Assembly (NCBI GenBank): GCA_951802425.1
Contig: OX637806.1
Coordinates: 1,364,001-1,428,000, forward strand
Source of the DNA: Clavaria fumosa
Lineage: Eukaryota > Basidiomycota > Agaricomycetes > Agaricales > Clavariaceae
Direction: 5' to 3'
DNA: 64,000 bases
This document shows positions 1-11,860 of this stretch, one piece after another (the first letter of the stretch is position 1; each line of letters begins with the position of its first letter). A program made the translations under genes and the position numbers. Below the pieces are notes generated by a model, which was not told the DNA's origin, did no database searches, and was given only the letters and a program-made list of their open reading frames with translations.

Positions 1-177
1 TATAAGAAGAGCAGCCTGAGAGGACAGGACTGCTAAGAGATCGAAGAAATCCTGAGTGCCCAAGGCCCAGAATTTTATTTACAGCATCTACAACTGAGAC
101 CAGGTCGAGCCCAGCTCCCCCCTGATTCCCCCGTTACTGACATCCCCGAAACCCCATCACCACCACCAGGGTCTGTG

Positions 178-3100
178 ATGGCTGACCACATCGCCCCACC
201 TGAAGTCCATGCCATGAGGCTGGATTTAACTGTTACCCCATTTGATGGGCAAAAAAGAAATTTCTGTACATTCCTCCAGTCACTCTGCCTCCTGTTTATG
301 GCGAATCTGACAATCTATGCCATGGACCTGGCAAAGGTCCTCTACACCCTCAGCAAAATTGCTGGAGATGGATTTGCTGCAGAATGGGCAAATATGAAGG
401 GAGAGGAAATACTGGGTAACAACGAGGTTGGAACCTGGGCAGAATTTGTGGAGGAGATGAAGTGAGTGTTCAATGACCTGAACGACCATGCAACTGCCCT
501 TGCAGACATTGCAAGGTTAAAACAGGGTGTCATGATGGCACCTGAGTTCTTCACGAAGTTCGAAACGATGTTCCGAAGAGCAGGGATGACAGAAGTGGCC
601 GATTCAGACATCCTGGACCATTGGCTGGAGATGAACTTGAGCAGGAGGCTAGTGGGAAAGGTCTATGGTGTCTCACTGATGCCAGAGACTTATGTAGAAT
701 GGAAGGCACTTGCAGAGAAGCTTGATGCCCAGCAGCGCCGCTTTGATGGAGTCATCGCGCAGCAGAACTCTGTGCGCCCAGCTCTGCCTATAGCCAGCCG
801 ACCCCTCCCCCAACAAACCCGCTTCACCCCAGCTCCTCGCCCCTTCCTGGCCCAGCCACAGGCCCGCACCCCTGCCCCTCCCATCATGCCACGTCCTGCC
901 AGTGCTGGTGATGCCATGTTGGTCAATTGTGCCCATGCTCCTGGAGTAGGACGCACCTGTTTCCGATGTGGCCAAGCTGGCCACATGGTGAGAGACTGCC
1001 TCCTCCCAGACACACGCCCACAGATCCCAAGGCTGCAGGTCCATGCCATGGAAAGCCAGGCATGAAGTGCCGAAGACTACAAGAATGAGATTGCGTTGCT
1101 CCAAGGCTGTGTAGAGTTGCTTGAGAGAGAGAAGAGGGCTCCTGTTGAGGAGCCGGATTTTGGAGACGAGGCCCAGTGAGTCCGAACTGGCACCTTGGGA
1201 GTAGATATCCCAGCCCCCCTCCCATCCCTGTGTCTGCAGCTAGTACTCCCAAATACACTATCTTGCAGCAGAGACACACCCAGATTGGGGTTGAGGAAAA
1301 GGACAAAGTGGGAACAGAAACTGCTGATAATGAAATACTGCAAAAGGAAAGGGTGGCTAGCAGGAAAGCAGAGCTGATTAAGTGCCTTGTGGAGGTGCTG
1401 AAAGACTCCCTGATACGTGCCCCGAGAGCTCTCCATCCGGGTGCACCTGGAGGCTCTCAGCACTGGCAAGGGGGCAACTATGAAAGCCCTTGTCGACTCA
1501 GGCTGCACCAACTGCTTTATGGACCTGGAGTGGGCGAAAAAGGTGGGACTGGAGCCATCCCCCCTGCTGTCCCCAATCACAATGTACAATGTGGATGGGA
1601 CACAGAACAGGGATGGTAAGATCTGGTATGGGATGGAGCTGCTTGTGATGGTTGGCAACCACCAGGAGCAGATTCACTTCCTGCTAGGGAAGACCCAGTC
1701 CCACATGGTGATCCTTGGGCATGATTGGCTAAAGCGTCATAACCCAGAGATTGACTGGGTGAAAGCTGAAGTAAGGCTCACCCGCTGCCCCAACACCTGT
1801 GCCTCTTCCCCACACAGCCACCAGCCCCCTGCCTGACCCCCAGTTCCACCAAAAGCGAGTACCCTGGCCTTGGCCAGTATCCCGGACACCTGTTTCCCCA
1901 ACACTGGCCCCACTCCAGATTGGCCCAGCCTCTACCCCTCAGTCTTTAGTGAAGCAAAGTGGGATGAGCTTCCCTGCTCCCACCTGGACTTTGATATTAA
2001 GATTGAGTTCAAAACTGACCCTGGACACCTCTCCTCCAAGCTCTACTCACTCACACGAGAAGAAATGGTGGAGATGAACTGATGGGTGGATGAGCAGTTG
2101 GCTTCTGGGTGAATCCAGCCTTTGAGATCCCTGTATGCCAGCCCCTTCTTCTTCAAATGCGAGAAGGACAAGCTGTGGCCGATTATTGACTAATCAAGGA
2201 CAAATACCCCTCCCCCATATCTGTGACACGGTGGATGTGCTCAAGGGGGCTAATGTCTACTCAAAGATTGATGCAAAAGGAGGGTTTCCATCTATGAAGA
2301 TCTGGGCAGAACACCAACATTGTTGTGCCTTCCTTACGCCTTGTGGACTCTTCGAACTGGCTGTCATGTGGTTTGGGTTGCAGAATGCACCTGTGACCTT
2401 CCAACGCTTCATGAACCATGTGCTGCAGGAAGAGATTGTGGGAGGGCATGTCAGAGCATATGTGGATGTGATTGTGTTTGCTGAGGACTTGGCAACACAC
2501 CGCTACTGGATGGATTGGGTCTTGAGGAAGTTTGGGGAGAATGGGCTGTGCCTCAGACTCAGTAAATGTGAGTTTGAGAAGAGTGAGATCCTCTTCCTGG
2601 GTATGAAGATTTCCCACAACTGTCTGGAACATGACCCAGCTAAAGGTGCTGCAATCCACAACTGGCCACAGCCAAGGAATGTGAAGGATGTACAGAAGTT
2701 TAATGGGATGTTAAACTACCTCCGCCATCACATTCCAAACCTCTCAGCCTGTGCCAAACCCCTATTCCGGCTGACAGGGAAGGTTCCATAGAAATGGGAG
2801 GAGGAGGAGGAAGCAGCCTTCCAGGATCTTCGCCTGGCACTCATATCGGCCCCTGTCTTGGCCCTACCACAAGACAAAGGGAGATGGAAGGTAGAAATGG
2901 ACACAAGCAACTTGGCAACTGGAGGAGTTCTCTCACAGCAGCAGGTGGATGGGACTTGGAAAGTTGTAGACTATATCTCCAAGGCCCTCACTGCAGCTGA
3001 GAAGAATTACGATGTGTACGACAAGGAGTTCCTGGCTGTAATCCGGGCACTACACAAGTGGTGGGCTTACCTGATTGGGGTGGAAGAAACCATCGAAATC

Positions 3101-4666
3101 TGGATGGACCATGCTAACCTCCAGTACTTCTGGAAGCCCCAGAAGTTGAAACCGAGGCAGGTCCAGTGAGTTGGGGAGCTCCAGTGCTTTGACTTTGAAA
3201 TAAAGTACTGCACTGGAAAGTCGAACACGAAGGTGGAGATGCTACTCCAGAAAAATAGCACAGTACACATGCAGAAGCCAGAAGAGCTGGATGATGAGTG
3301 GACAAGAGATCAAATGGGACTCTGGTGGAAGGCCAAAATTACCTGGGTACCCCCAGAGGCATGTGAGGCAGTGCTCACCTTTGAGCATGACCTTCCCATT
3401 GTGGGGCACCCAGGGCCATGGAAGCTGAGAGCAGCGCTGCTGAGGTCCTACTGGTGGGTGGGGATGGTGAAGGATTCAAATTGGTATGCAGGAGGGTGTC
3501 AGATGTGCCAGAAGGTGAAGCCCAACTGCACTAGGCGCGCCGCTCCACTCCACCCTCACCCCATGTCCGAAGGGCCCTGGGCAGTGATCTCTTGGGACAT
3601 TGTGGGCCCTTTCCCACTCTCCCATGGGCACAACGCAATCCTGGTCATCGTGGACAAGTTCACAAAGCAGAACCTCATTGAGGCTATCAGTCTTGACCTC
3701 ACTGGACTTGGTGCTGCTCGTATCCTCTGAGACCAGGTCTTCTGTGACCATGGAGTTCTGCAGAAAGTTGTGAGTGACTGGGGCACCCAGTTTGTGTCTA
3801 GGTTCATGAAGGAGTTTTACAGGATGATTGGGGTTAAGGCAAACCTGAGTACAGCCTTCCACCCCCAGACAGATGGACAGATGGAACAGGTCAACCAGGA
3901 GGTCAAGGTGTACCTCCGGGCCTATGTGGACCACCTACAGGACGACTGGGCAGAATGGCTGTCTACTGCTGAGTTTGCACTCAATAACCAAGAACATTCA
4001 GCCACTGGATTCATGCCCTTCTACCTAGAGTATGGCCAGCACCCATGGAATGGTGGAATTCAGCCACCCTCAGAAGTGAACCCTGTGGCAGATGAGTGGA
4101 TGGCCAAGCTCATGGAGTCTCGAAGAGCAGCCAGGGAAGCAATGGGGAAAGCAGCAGATGCAATGAAGGCCAGCTATGATAAGGGAAAGCAGCCGAGTTG
4201 GGAATACTTGAAGGGAGACTTAGTCTGGTTGGACACATGGAATTTAAAAATGGACCGACCCTCCAAAAAACTTGACAACAAGCGAGCAGGGCCCTTTGCT
4301 GTTGAAGAAAAGGTTGGACCAGCTGCCTACCAGCTCAAGCTCCCCTGAGCATGGCGGATACACCAGGTGTTCAATGAGGTGTTGCTCACTCCATATGTTG
4401 CTCCCTCTTTCCCTTCTCAGAGCCTACCTCTGCCCCCCCCTCCCACAATTGATGATGACCACTTGGAGTATGATGTCGAGGCCATCCTTGATGTCAAAAA
4501 GGTGGGATGTGGGGTGAAGTACTTGGTGAAATGGTTGGGGTATCTGGTGGAGGAGAACACTTGGGAACCTCGCCGGAACCTCACCAATGTGACTCTGCTG
4601 CTCTGGGACTTCTTCCAGCAACACCCTGACAAAGCAAAATTGGCTGGTCGAGACGCCCAGCCTTAA
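178..4666 (+). pseudogene. Decayed chromovirus gag-pol polyprotein (E1)
   Basis: This is a broken copy of a Gag-protease-RT-RNase H-integrase-chromodomain polyprotein, read by comparison with E2. Visible parts in order: Gag with a CCHC knuckle (CFRCGQAGHMVRDC, about 957-1000), protease with LVDSGC near 1495, RT from about 2150, RNase H from about 2880, integrase with its zinc-binding segment near 3380-3520 and core to about 3900, and a chromodomain near 4480-4620. It is interrupted by stops at about 463, 1063, 2080, 2110, 2789, 3167, 3728 and 4346, several of which are CGN-to-TGA or TGG-to-TAG/TGA changes. A 22-bp deletion lies near 2190 and a deletion of roughly 120 bp near 3233. The RT active-site box reads YVDV rather than YVDD because one GAT codon is missing at about 2463-2468, so it cannot be active. 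Confidence 0.92.
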
Positions 4667-4677
4667 GAGGGGGGTGA

Positions 4678-4980
4678 TGTCAGGACTGCTTACATAAGCA
4701 CCAGAGAAGCGAGAGGGAGGGTTGCAAAAGAGATGTGGGAAGATCGCAGGAAAGTCACATGACCCGGATGGGTGGCAGATTATGTAATGTGAAAGTCACA
4801 TGACCCAGGCCTGGGCGCATCACGTGACTCACGGGGTCCGAGCGTGGGAACACCGGCAACTCCTGGGGTTCCCGCTATATATACTATGTCTTTTTCCTAC
4901 TTGTACCGTTTTCCCCTTATGTTAGTATCATCATCATTGACCTTACATTAAGCTGTGTGATTGTGAGACCCAGTCTGATA
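4678..4980 (+). repeat. 3' LTR of E1 (303 bp)
   Basis: The LTR starts at TGTCAGGACTGC straight after the polypurine tract and ends at CCAGTCTGATA. It carries the modules shared by all chromovirus LTRs here: two CACATGACC sites, a CATCACGTGA site, a TATATATACTA box and a CCCCTTATGTTAGTAT block. It is about 13 bp longer than the E2/E3 LTRs. Confidence 0.88.
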
Positions 4981-5044
4981 TCTTCATGCCACATGCATGT
5001 CTGACCTATTGGTATGATAAGTATATTATATGTTAGAGCAGGGG

Positions 5045-6480
5045 CATTACATACATCTGTTCAGAATAGTATGGCCTTGTGCCCTGGGAGAAGTCGAAGT
5101 CTTTCAAGAATGTCATTTGCCTGGGCCTTTCTGAAGCTCAAGCTCCTGCTTTGCAAGCACCAGGAAGCCCCCAGTCTCCAATGTACCAGGCTTGAGTGAT
5201 GATGGCAATCGAATAACAGCATTCTATGGTGTTGTGTCCATCTGTTTCCCATCTTCATCTTCACTGTCATGGGTGTCATCACCCACCTCACTTCAGTCTG
5301 ATTGGCTTTCATGTTCAACTACTGAAACAAGAACCAGGTTGCTGCACAGTGACCTTTCTCCCAATCCCAATAGAGAGGCCTTCTCATGGAAGGCATCAAT
5401 TTGTTTCATAAGTCTGTGCCACCATTCTTGAATTGCAAGCTGCTCATCTGATGATGCATGTTTGGACAATCAGATCTAAGGGTGCTCCTGATAACATATT
5501 TCAGTTTTGTGAATGTCCTGACATTCACAAACCTACTGGACTTGTTCAATGCATAGGCCTTCATTAAGCCAAGCCAGAGAGGAATGTGAAAAGCCATCAG
5601 CCTTGTCCCTTTCCTCCAGTAAAAGCAGAATCTCTTCTTGTGTTGGAGCTGCATGACAAACTTGAGCCCAAAAATAAGGTGGGGTACTTGAAGAGTCCTA
5701 ACCTTTTTGTATCTGCACATCATGCATCTCCTCTTCTGGCCATGGCTTCATTTTCTTGAGCCAACCATTCCTAGATCTGATCAGGTGACACTGATATCAT
5801 CAAACTTTCATAGGCCTCTTTGGTCTCTTTATGTTGTGATTGGGCCACACTGAGCTTTTTCTGTAGTGCAGTGGTTGAACCCATGTCAGTTCAATCTTTT
5901 CATGCAGAAAGTGGGTCAACTAGCACATACTCATACCAACAAGTTTCTTCCAGTTTGAATCTTGCATATGGTCATCATACACCTCTGCACGATGGGCCTT
6001 GCTCATTGCTCTTGCACTTGTTGAGATCTTGTTAAATTCTGCCCATAAAGTCTCCAGGATTTCACCATCTTGTTGACCACCTTCAATGAAATTCAAGCTG
6101 TACCTTGCAAAACAGCTGGGGATATGAGCACTAAGATGCCACTTGCCAATGGCTGGAATAAACTCCTGCCATTCTCCAAGTCTCAATAAGCTGTTGTGCT
6201 CCACACATGTGGAGAAATTTTGAAAGAATTGACAGGCAATATCAAGGCATGGTGGAGACCATCTGTTCAGTATTGAAGTGCCTGGCATATGCTGTAGTCC
6301 ATGTTCATATGCCTAATGAACATCATCATTAGAACCCATAGAAGATGGTACAACAGACTGTGTACTTCTCTCCCTTTTAAAAATCCATGACACTGTGAGG
6401 AACAAAGCAACCATGCCTTGAACAAGCACAAGCCCCTATCCCAGTGGACTCGAGATCCTTTTGAGTGGATGATGGCTTGT
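5045..6480 (-). pseudogene. Decayed KDZ transposase fragment
   Basis: Reverse-strand frames carry segments clearly related to the intact KDZ transposase at 11.9-15.5 kb. These are a CARHGCF-like cysteine segment and 'MNMDYSI' near 6300-6430, 'GKWHLSAHIPSCFARYSLNF' near 6070-6150, 'GEILETLWAEFNKIS' near 6020-6060 with the putative catalytic Glu, 'HMQDSNWKKL' near 5950, and the helical tail with 'LAKQELELQKG' near 5130-5160. The reading frame is broken by several stops and shifts (for example near 5880-5900, 5560 and 5085), and the cysteine-rich N-terminus is not recognisable. It runs opposite to the intact copy and is much more diverged, so it is a separate, older insertion. It was probably a DNA transposon gene and is certainly inactive as it stands. 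Confidence 0.8.
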
Positions 6481-7381
6481 TGTTCGCCCTATAATTATGA
6501 CATGTTGATTTCTGAGAGACACTAATTAATTTGGCAAGTCAGAACTGAGATTAGATTTCATGCCTTGGATATGTCTGTTGCTGCATGGAGGTGTTGTTGA
6601 TATGGATCTTTGGCAACCATATAGCCTAACCCATCTGTTAGCCAGACGTCATCACTGGGTTTCTTCATTCAGATGTGATCAGCATGGAAGTTTCCATCCA
6701 CCACAAGGGAGCGAGTGAGCAAAAGCCTGTTGAATAATTGTCAATTATATGAATTTCAAACACATGCTTGGCCCATTCTCCAGCCACAGTGGATGAAGCT
6801 GAGTTTAGCCATCAATTGCTCTGGCTGAAGTGGCACTGGGCCAAGCCGAAATAATCAGTTGTATGGCCAGGATAATCATTCTCTCCCAAGTGTCACTGGG
6901 CCAAGCCAAGAAAACATGTAAGGGTCCACCCTAGGGGTGAAGGGGCTTCCCTGGATGCTTAGCTAATCAGCCACACTTATCCTACTACTGTCACTACAAC
7001 TGCATAACTACTGCTATAAACAGGGTTCTAATGCACTTGTGACTGAGGATATCTGGTCTCACTTCAACCAAAGCTTTACAAAACATGTCATGGCCCAGAT
7101 GAAGAATATGGTAAAAAGCTTTGGCCCATACCAATGCTTCTGCAAAAAAAAACCTCCAATGCTCACCAATTACTGTCCCCTACTGCTGGCAAATTAACCC
7201 CAGGCTGAGGACAAGCAGGACAGAATAGTGTAAGGTCCCCATTGTTGGGGTGTCTTCCATCATGCCCAAAGCCAAATCTCTTCAATGCTAAGAGATTCCT
7301 CCATTGCCGAGAGACACAGAGCAATTCTCTGTATCAATTCTGTCATATTTTTTCAACAATTCATTCACAGGTGAAGTGCCC
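6481..7381. other. No gene seen; AT-rich intergenic or transposon remnant
   Basis: There is no sustained reading frame on either strand. A short direct duplication (agtg.cactgggccaagccgaa near 6830 and 6890) is the only structure seen. It may be the upstream part of the decayed KDZ element, but no terminal repeats were found. Confidence 0.5.
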
Positions 7382-8252
7382 TGTTACTTACAGGAACCTA
7401 TAGTTATGTATATACTTATTTAACTAGGTCACGACCCATGACAGGTCATCTTTGTGACCTTACCTATGCATTCCTAACCCCTCGCGACCTTAGTAGAACA
7501 CGCGCCTAGTCACTTTACAACTAAACATACCCTGTACTACTATAGTTCTGTCACTTGGCAACCTCTGTACTTTTCCTTTTTTGTCATACTCTCTGTATGC
7601 ACGTATATAAGTCTCACATGTACATACGATACTGTAGACTTGATATTGACGCACTTTTGGTTTAAGCTTGAGGCCACAACACCCTTTGAGCTTGGAACCA
7701 TCGTGATTGATAGGTCTTGTCTCTCTTGGTGACCTCAAGATCATCAAGACACTTCTACTCTATTCTAACTCATTCTCTGTGCTTGTATAAACTCGTGTGC
7801 TTAAGTATTCTCTCCTATTCATCTTGATACTGATTCCTTCAAACCCCACAGGTTCTCTCATCAGTTGGCAAAGTCATTGCCTTCACCGACACACCTCTCA
7901 ACATTGTCACGACTACTGCAACTCTCTCAATATCATCTATTTCTCCCTCCTCGTCTATTTCTTCACACTTCGTCAGTCGACTTCACGACCTTTTCAGTGT
8001 TACCTATTTCTTTCAACTCATCCTTTTCCCTCTCTACACTTTGTCTACCGACTTCGCGACCTTCTCAGCGACGTCTCCCTCCTCTCTACTTGTCTCTCCT
8101 CATTCTCACATCTTCTCAGACGTCCTCGCAACCTTCTGGGACCAAGCATTATTGACTGTGCTCAACAGTTGATTGGTCTTAGCGAGTTTCCAAGACTGGT
8201 CACCAACAAGTTGACCTTCAGTATTACTTACAAGATGGGACAGGCCCTAACA
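7382..8252 (+). repeat. LTR-like repeat R1, copy 1 (871 bp, solitary)
   Basis: It starts TGTTACTTACAGG and ends CAGGCCCTAACA, so its ends form a 5-bp inverted pair (TGTTA/TAACA). It contains a TATA-like cacgtatataagtc at about 7601 and no coding sequence. A second copy at 30111-31614 matches along its whole length except for one clean insertion. No target duplication was found at the edges. A solo LTR of an unknown retrotransposon is the best reading; orientation is inferred only from the TATA-like box. Confidence 0.65.
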
Positions 8253-8817
8253 GGTCATTGGGAGGTTTGTAGGTGTTGGTAAAGTCGGCTTGAGTAAGGG
8301 AAAAATGAATGGGTCCTGACAGTATCTATGATCCTGAAGACCTGCCTGAGGACCTTGATGCTGCTGATGAAGATCATAAACAAAAAATCGGACTTTGACA
8401 CAAGTCCAACCTTTGTCCAAATAAGGGGAAATCCTTGCCCGAAAGAGGCATGATGTCACGTGATTAGCCAGATCAGGCGAGGTGGCGCCACTGATCGCCG
8501 CTGATTGCCACTGATCAACTTCAACGTTGCACCACATAATCTTGAGAGATTTATACATGGCAAGAACCATGCAGACTCCGAAAAAGACAACAGGCGGTCA
8601 CTCGGTCAGGGCGTGGCTAAGGCTCCCAACCCACAATAAGCCCAGCCCCCAATTTCGAGGGACAAACCTACACCAGTAAGCTTAAGCCACAATACGCCTA
8701 CACAAAGCATTGATTATGCCAGCAGAAGGTAGATACTACCAGGAATGATAGGGTTTGTGAAGATTTTAAATCATTGCTTAGAGATTCATACTGATCTTCA
8801 TTGGGATCATATTACAG
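8253..8817. other. Non-coding or unresolved stretch upstream of the zinc-finger gene
   Basis: No clear reading frame. It probably holds the promoter and first exon(s) of the gene that becomes recognisable at 8818, because that exon is preceded by a good acceptor (atcatattacag) and needs coding sequence upstream. I could not choose a start codon. Confidence 0.45.
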
Positions 8818-10242
8818 TGGTGTTCTGGCTGTGGAAACGGCGGCAATTCAATCGACTGTGATTTCTGCGAAAGAACAATGTGTGAGGAGTGCTTCCAGAT
8901 TCCCCATGGGGAAGCTGCTATAGCAAGACAAGATGTGACGTTTAAATGTGCTGCCTGCCACATTTCTTCCAAAAACTGCAAAAACCCCTATGAGGTAGAG
9001 CCTGTCCCAAATTCCACCTGCTCAGCTGTTCTTTACAATAATATTTCATAGCCCCTCTACCTCCAGGGAAAACCAATCAAGGAATTGATTGGCTGGATCA
9101 AGGCCCCAACCCTTCGTGGCAACTATGCGTGTTAAAACACCAACTCACTCACGATGGTGAACATTCGCCTTTCCAACATCCCTCGCAGGGGTGATCCATT
9201 CTACTCCATTGCCAATAACATTGGGGGTTGGTTCAGTGATACTTCCAACAGCCAAGACTTGCTTGAATGTGATATTATACTCAATGTCAATCCTGAGGAT
9301 AGCAAATCGCTTGAAAGTCACCAAGCAATCCTGCGTGGCTTCGTAGGAAAGCTTCAAAGGTAATTCTTTACATTATTGTATATGCATAATATTAACAGCC
9401 TATACAGTTTGGGTGTGCAATGCCTCATGGTCTTCCTATATACCCACTCAAATCCTGACAATGGGGATTTGCGCTGCTCTCCTGGAATTGGATTGGAGAT
9501 CGGTCAAGTGCGCACTTTGTTGGATTCTTGACTTTTTTATCTGATGGTTCTTAGTTCTTGGAAGAGATTATAGGTGCAGATGTGAAAACATTTGCGAGGG
9601 AGTCGCATTCAATCCTCGTCATGCTGGTTATGCTGGTTTTCGGTCAGGTCTGGGAGATTCCCGAGGCGACTCAGGCAATCAAAAAATATGCCAAAAGGTG
9701 AGTTCACCGCCATTTAAATAAACATTCAACTAAAAACACCCAGTGAATCCTTCAAATGGATCATTGGCTTTGGCCAACCGAATTTCTACCCGCACCTGGC
9801 AATGCCATTCCTGATGAAGCTCACAGTCAAAACTTACATCAAATGTTTCTCAATCAGTAGGATTCTCCCCAACTTACTCAAGGAAGAAGAAGGCCTTGGC
9901 ATGCATACCTTGGTTTTAACCCTCTGCCCCAGCTTTGGGCTTGAATATTTTTGGTGCCACAAGAGCCTCCATCCACTTGGAGAGCTCATTCCTCTTCAAT
10001 GCCCAAAATGCACCATCCTATGCTCAATGACATTTACTACTGTTGGCCAGAGGGCAGGCACTTACAAAGCACTCTGCCCTTGTGGATTCACAGTTGAGAA
10101 GGACACCAAGATCGCCGATGCTATGCTGCCCTGGACAACTGATGGAAGTGTTACCGGTTGGGGTTCACGGCTTTGGTTTGGCAGCCCTGCGGCTGCAAGC
10201 AAGGCTTGGAATGCCCCCCGCAGTGTGTATAACGTCTCGTAA
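8818..10242 (+). CDS. Spliced zinc-finger-like protein of unknown function (5' end not found)
   Basis: Six exons can be joined without a stop: 8818-8994, 9052-9128, 9189-9359, 9408-9507, 9555-9697 and 9744-10242, all with GT-AG introns of 46-60 bp. The first exon encodes a PHD/RING-like cysteine pattern (CSGCG, CDFC, CEEC, CAAC within about 50 residues). The last exon encodes a second pair-rich segment (CPKC...CPCG near 9998-10085), probably a zinc ribbon. The middle reads like a globular alpha/beta domain ('CLMVFLYTHSN', 'MLVFGQVWEIPEAT'). I believe similar proteins recur in mushroom genomes, but I cannot name the family. The gene ends 162 bp from the stop of the convergent TET/JBP gene, and together with the KDZ gene it forms a compact trio, which suggests but does not prove that it travels with them. 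The first exon and start are missing from this call. Confidence 0.6.
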
Positions 10243-10403
10243 TGTTTTGTGTGTGTGTCGCCATTGTTTGGCCAATATTCAGTTTTTTTGTAACACCAAC
10301 GTTCATTTTTTTTGTAATACCAATGTTCAGTTTTCTTGTACATAATACCAATGTTTGAGCTGCTGTTTTACTGAAAAACAGCCCTGGGGAACACGTTGTT
10401 TGA

Positions 10404-11789
10404 CTATATTTTTTGGCTATACATGCCCTGCGTCATCCACCCAGCAGCATCCTTTCCAAAATGTCCAAGAACTGCCTTCCTCATAAACATGGCATAACAT
10501 ATGCGATCCCCTTCTCCCCAGCTGTCAACTTCATGTGTGAGCAAGTTGGCACAAAATGCTACAACTGTGCCACTTGGATAATGAAGGTCTATCCCAAGCT
10601 CCGGTAAACACAACATGGCATTTGAATAGCTGCCGATGGTGGTAAGCAGATCATACCAAGCATGGCTTCCATTTCTGTCGATGTGAGGCCTTGTCAACCT
10701 ATTTGCCACAACAGAAATTCCAGTGAAGACAGAGGACCAAAGGGACGCCTTTTGTTTGGTGAGCTCATCTTCTCTGAGTCTTGCCAATGTCTCCTTTCCA
10801 GCCTGGTAAAGTTCTGGATGGGTAAGCTCCATGACATCATTCAAAATAGCCATAACTGGTTGAGAAGAGAGCAACCACTGCTCAGCTTCTTGGCTACTTA
10901 AGCTCACAGAGGGCTTCAGGGGCCATTTTTCTGTCTAAAGACCATGGGTTAATAATGAGAGCTAGGAATAATGGCAAGCCTGACCCAAATGCCATGGCCT
11001 TGAGCAAACCATCCAGCTGAATACGTCTCAACACCTGTTGGAAAGCTTCTGCTTGTATGGGCTTCTACAAAATTGCCGGGATCTTTCCTCCAGGAGACCT
11101 TGATGTCTGTATGTGGCACTTTCACTTGCAAAGACATCTTCTTGGCAATATGGTGCATTGATCTGAGGAGCTCCACCTTCATGGATGAGACTTTAGATGT
11201 ATCAGCCTTATAAAAGATTTACCTGGCGATGAGGCAGCAGCAATCCTGGGAGATACCAGAGAATGATATGGCCTTTGCAGTCCACTACAGTGGCGGGCTG
11301 ATCGGTGTATCCCAGCTTGGGGGCTGGAAATTTCAATCTTGCATTATTTGAGGCAGAAGTGTACTCTTCAATATTCCAGCCAAGGTAATCTATTCCTGGG
11401 CTCAGATGGGGTGCAAGATTAATAAATGAGCTTACAGGCATTGAGAAATGCAGATGCAATGATTTTCAGCAGTCTCCTTCGATCCCCTTGAGCTGGGGTA
11501 CGATTTCGAGGATGTTTTTTAAAATATTTGCTGGCCTTTTGGAAATGACTGCTATCCTTATGTCATCAGATTTGGCTATGTAGAGAATAACAAGGATGTT
11601 ATACTTGAGTTGCGAAGGTAGGGCCTTGTTTTGGGGCTGGTTTTGTAGTCTATACAAAAACTGCTCTTGAATGGAGAAAGCCTCCTCCTTTATTTTCATT
11701 CTTTTTTTCCTTCTAGGAAGTTCCCCATCTGAACAAACATGTTTCATTTCTTTCAGGAGGAGTAGATTTATAAAAACGAAGTGCCACAT
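10404..11789 (-). CDS. TET/JBP-type 2-oxoglutarate/Fe(II) dioxygenase (possible frameshift)
   Basis: The product resembles fungal TET/JBP oxygenases, which oxidise 5-methylpyrimidines in DNA using 2-oxoglutarate and Fe(II). The C-terminal exon (10934 to 10404) carries the catalytic core: an HxD iron ligand pair in 'HIDRNGSHAWYDLL' near 10688, a downstream His in 'LLTHEVDSWG' near 10535, and a 2-oxoglutarate-type Arg in 'GDRICYAMFMRK' near 10508. Upstream exons (about 11190-10985 and 11417-11223) encode 'ATVVDCKGHIILWYLPGLLL' and 'YSAGWFAQGHG', both typical of the fungal family. An intron at 10984-10935 fits well. The junction around 11191-11222 does not: it needs either a 32-bp intron that leaves the frame wrong or a 1-nt deletion near 11213. 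An N-terminal exon may lie at 11789-11466, but its join is unresolved. The gene is divergent from the KDZ transposase, an arrangement known for this family in mushrooms. Confidence 0.78.
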
Positions 11790-11860
11790 GTCATGTTGAA
11801 TTGTTTATTTATTGTTATTTGTGTGTCATGTGATCACATTGAGCAGTCGCACTGCATTTT
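11790..11860. promoter_or_regulatory. Short divergent promoter region between TET/JBP and KDZ genes
   Basis: Only about 70-100 bp separate the presumed starts of the two opposed genes. The stretch is AT-rich (ttgtttatttattgttattt) and contains a tcatgtgatcaca motif. A shared bidirectional promoter is inferred from the spacing; no start site is mapped. Confidence 0.35.

Larger units (their letters stand above)
1..4980 (+). mobile_element. Ty3/gypsy chromovirus E1, decayed, 5' LTR outside the window
   Basis: The first 177 bases match the leader just before gag in element E2 (the stretch with 'gagaggacaggactg' recurs at about 17.73 and 22.97 kb). Degenerate gag-pol and chromodomain coding follows, then a polypurine tract (aagaggggggtga) directly before a 3' LTR that starts TGTCAGGA and ends GTCTGATA. 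The 5' LTR must lie left of position 1. The LTR type matches E5 at 49.7 kb rather than E2/E3/E6, which start TGTTAGGA, so at least two chromovirus subfamilies are present. The flank right of the LTR (tcttc) could be half of a target duplication that cannot be checked here. Confidence 0.9.

Noticed and set aside
7382..8252. R1 as a protein-coding gene (a 161-codon + frame)
   Set aside because: The translation is Ser/Leu/Phe-rich without domains, not preserved in R1 copy 2, and the segment has LTR-type ends.
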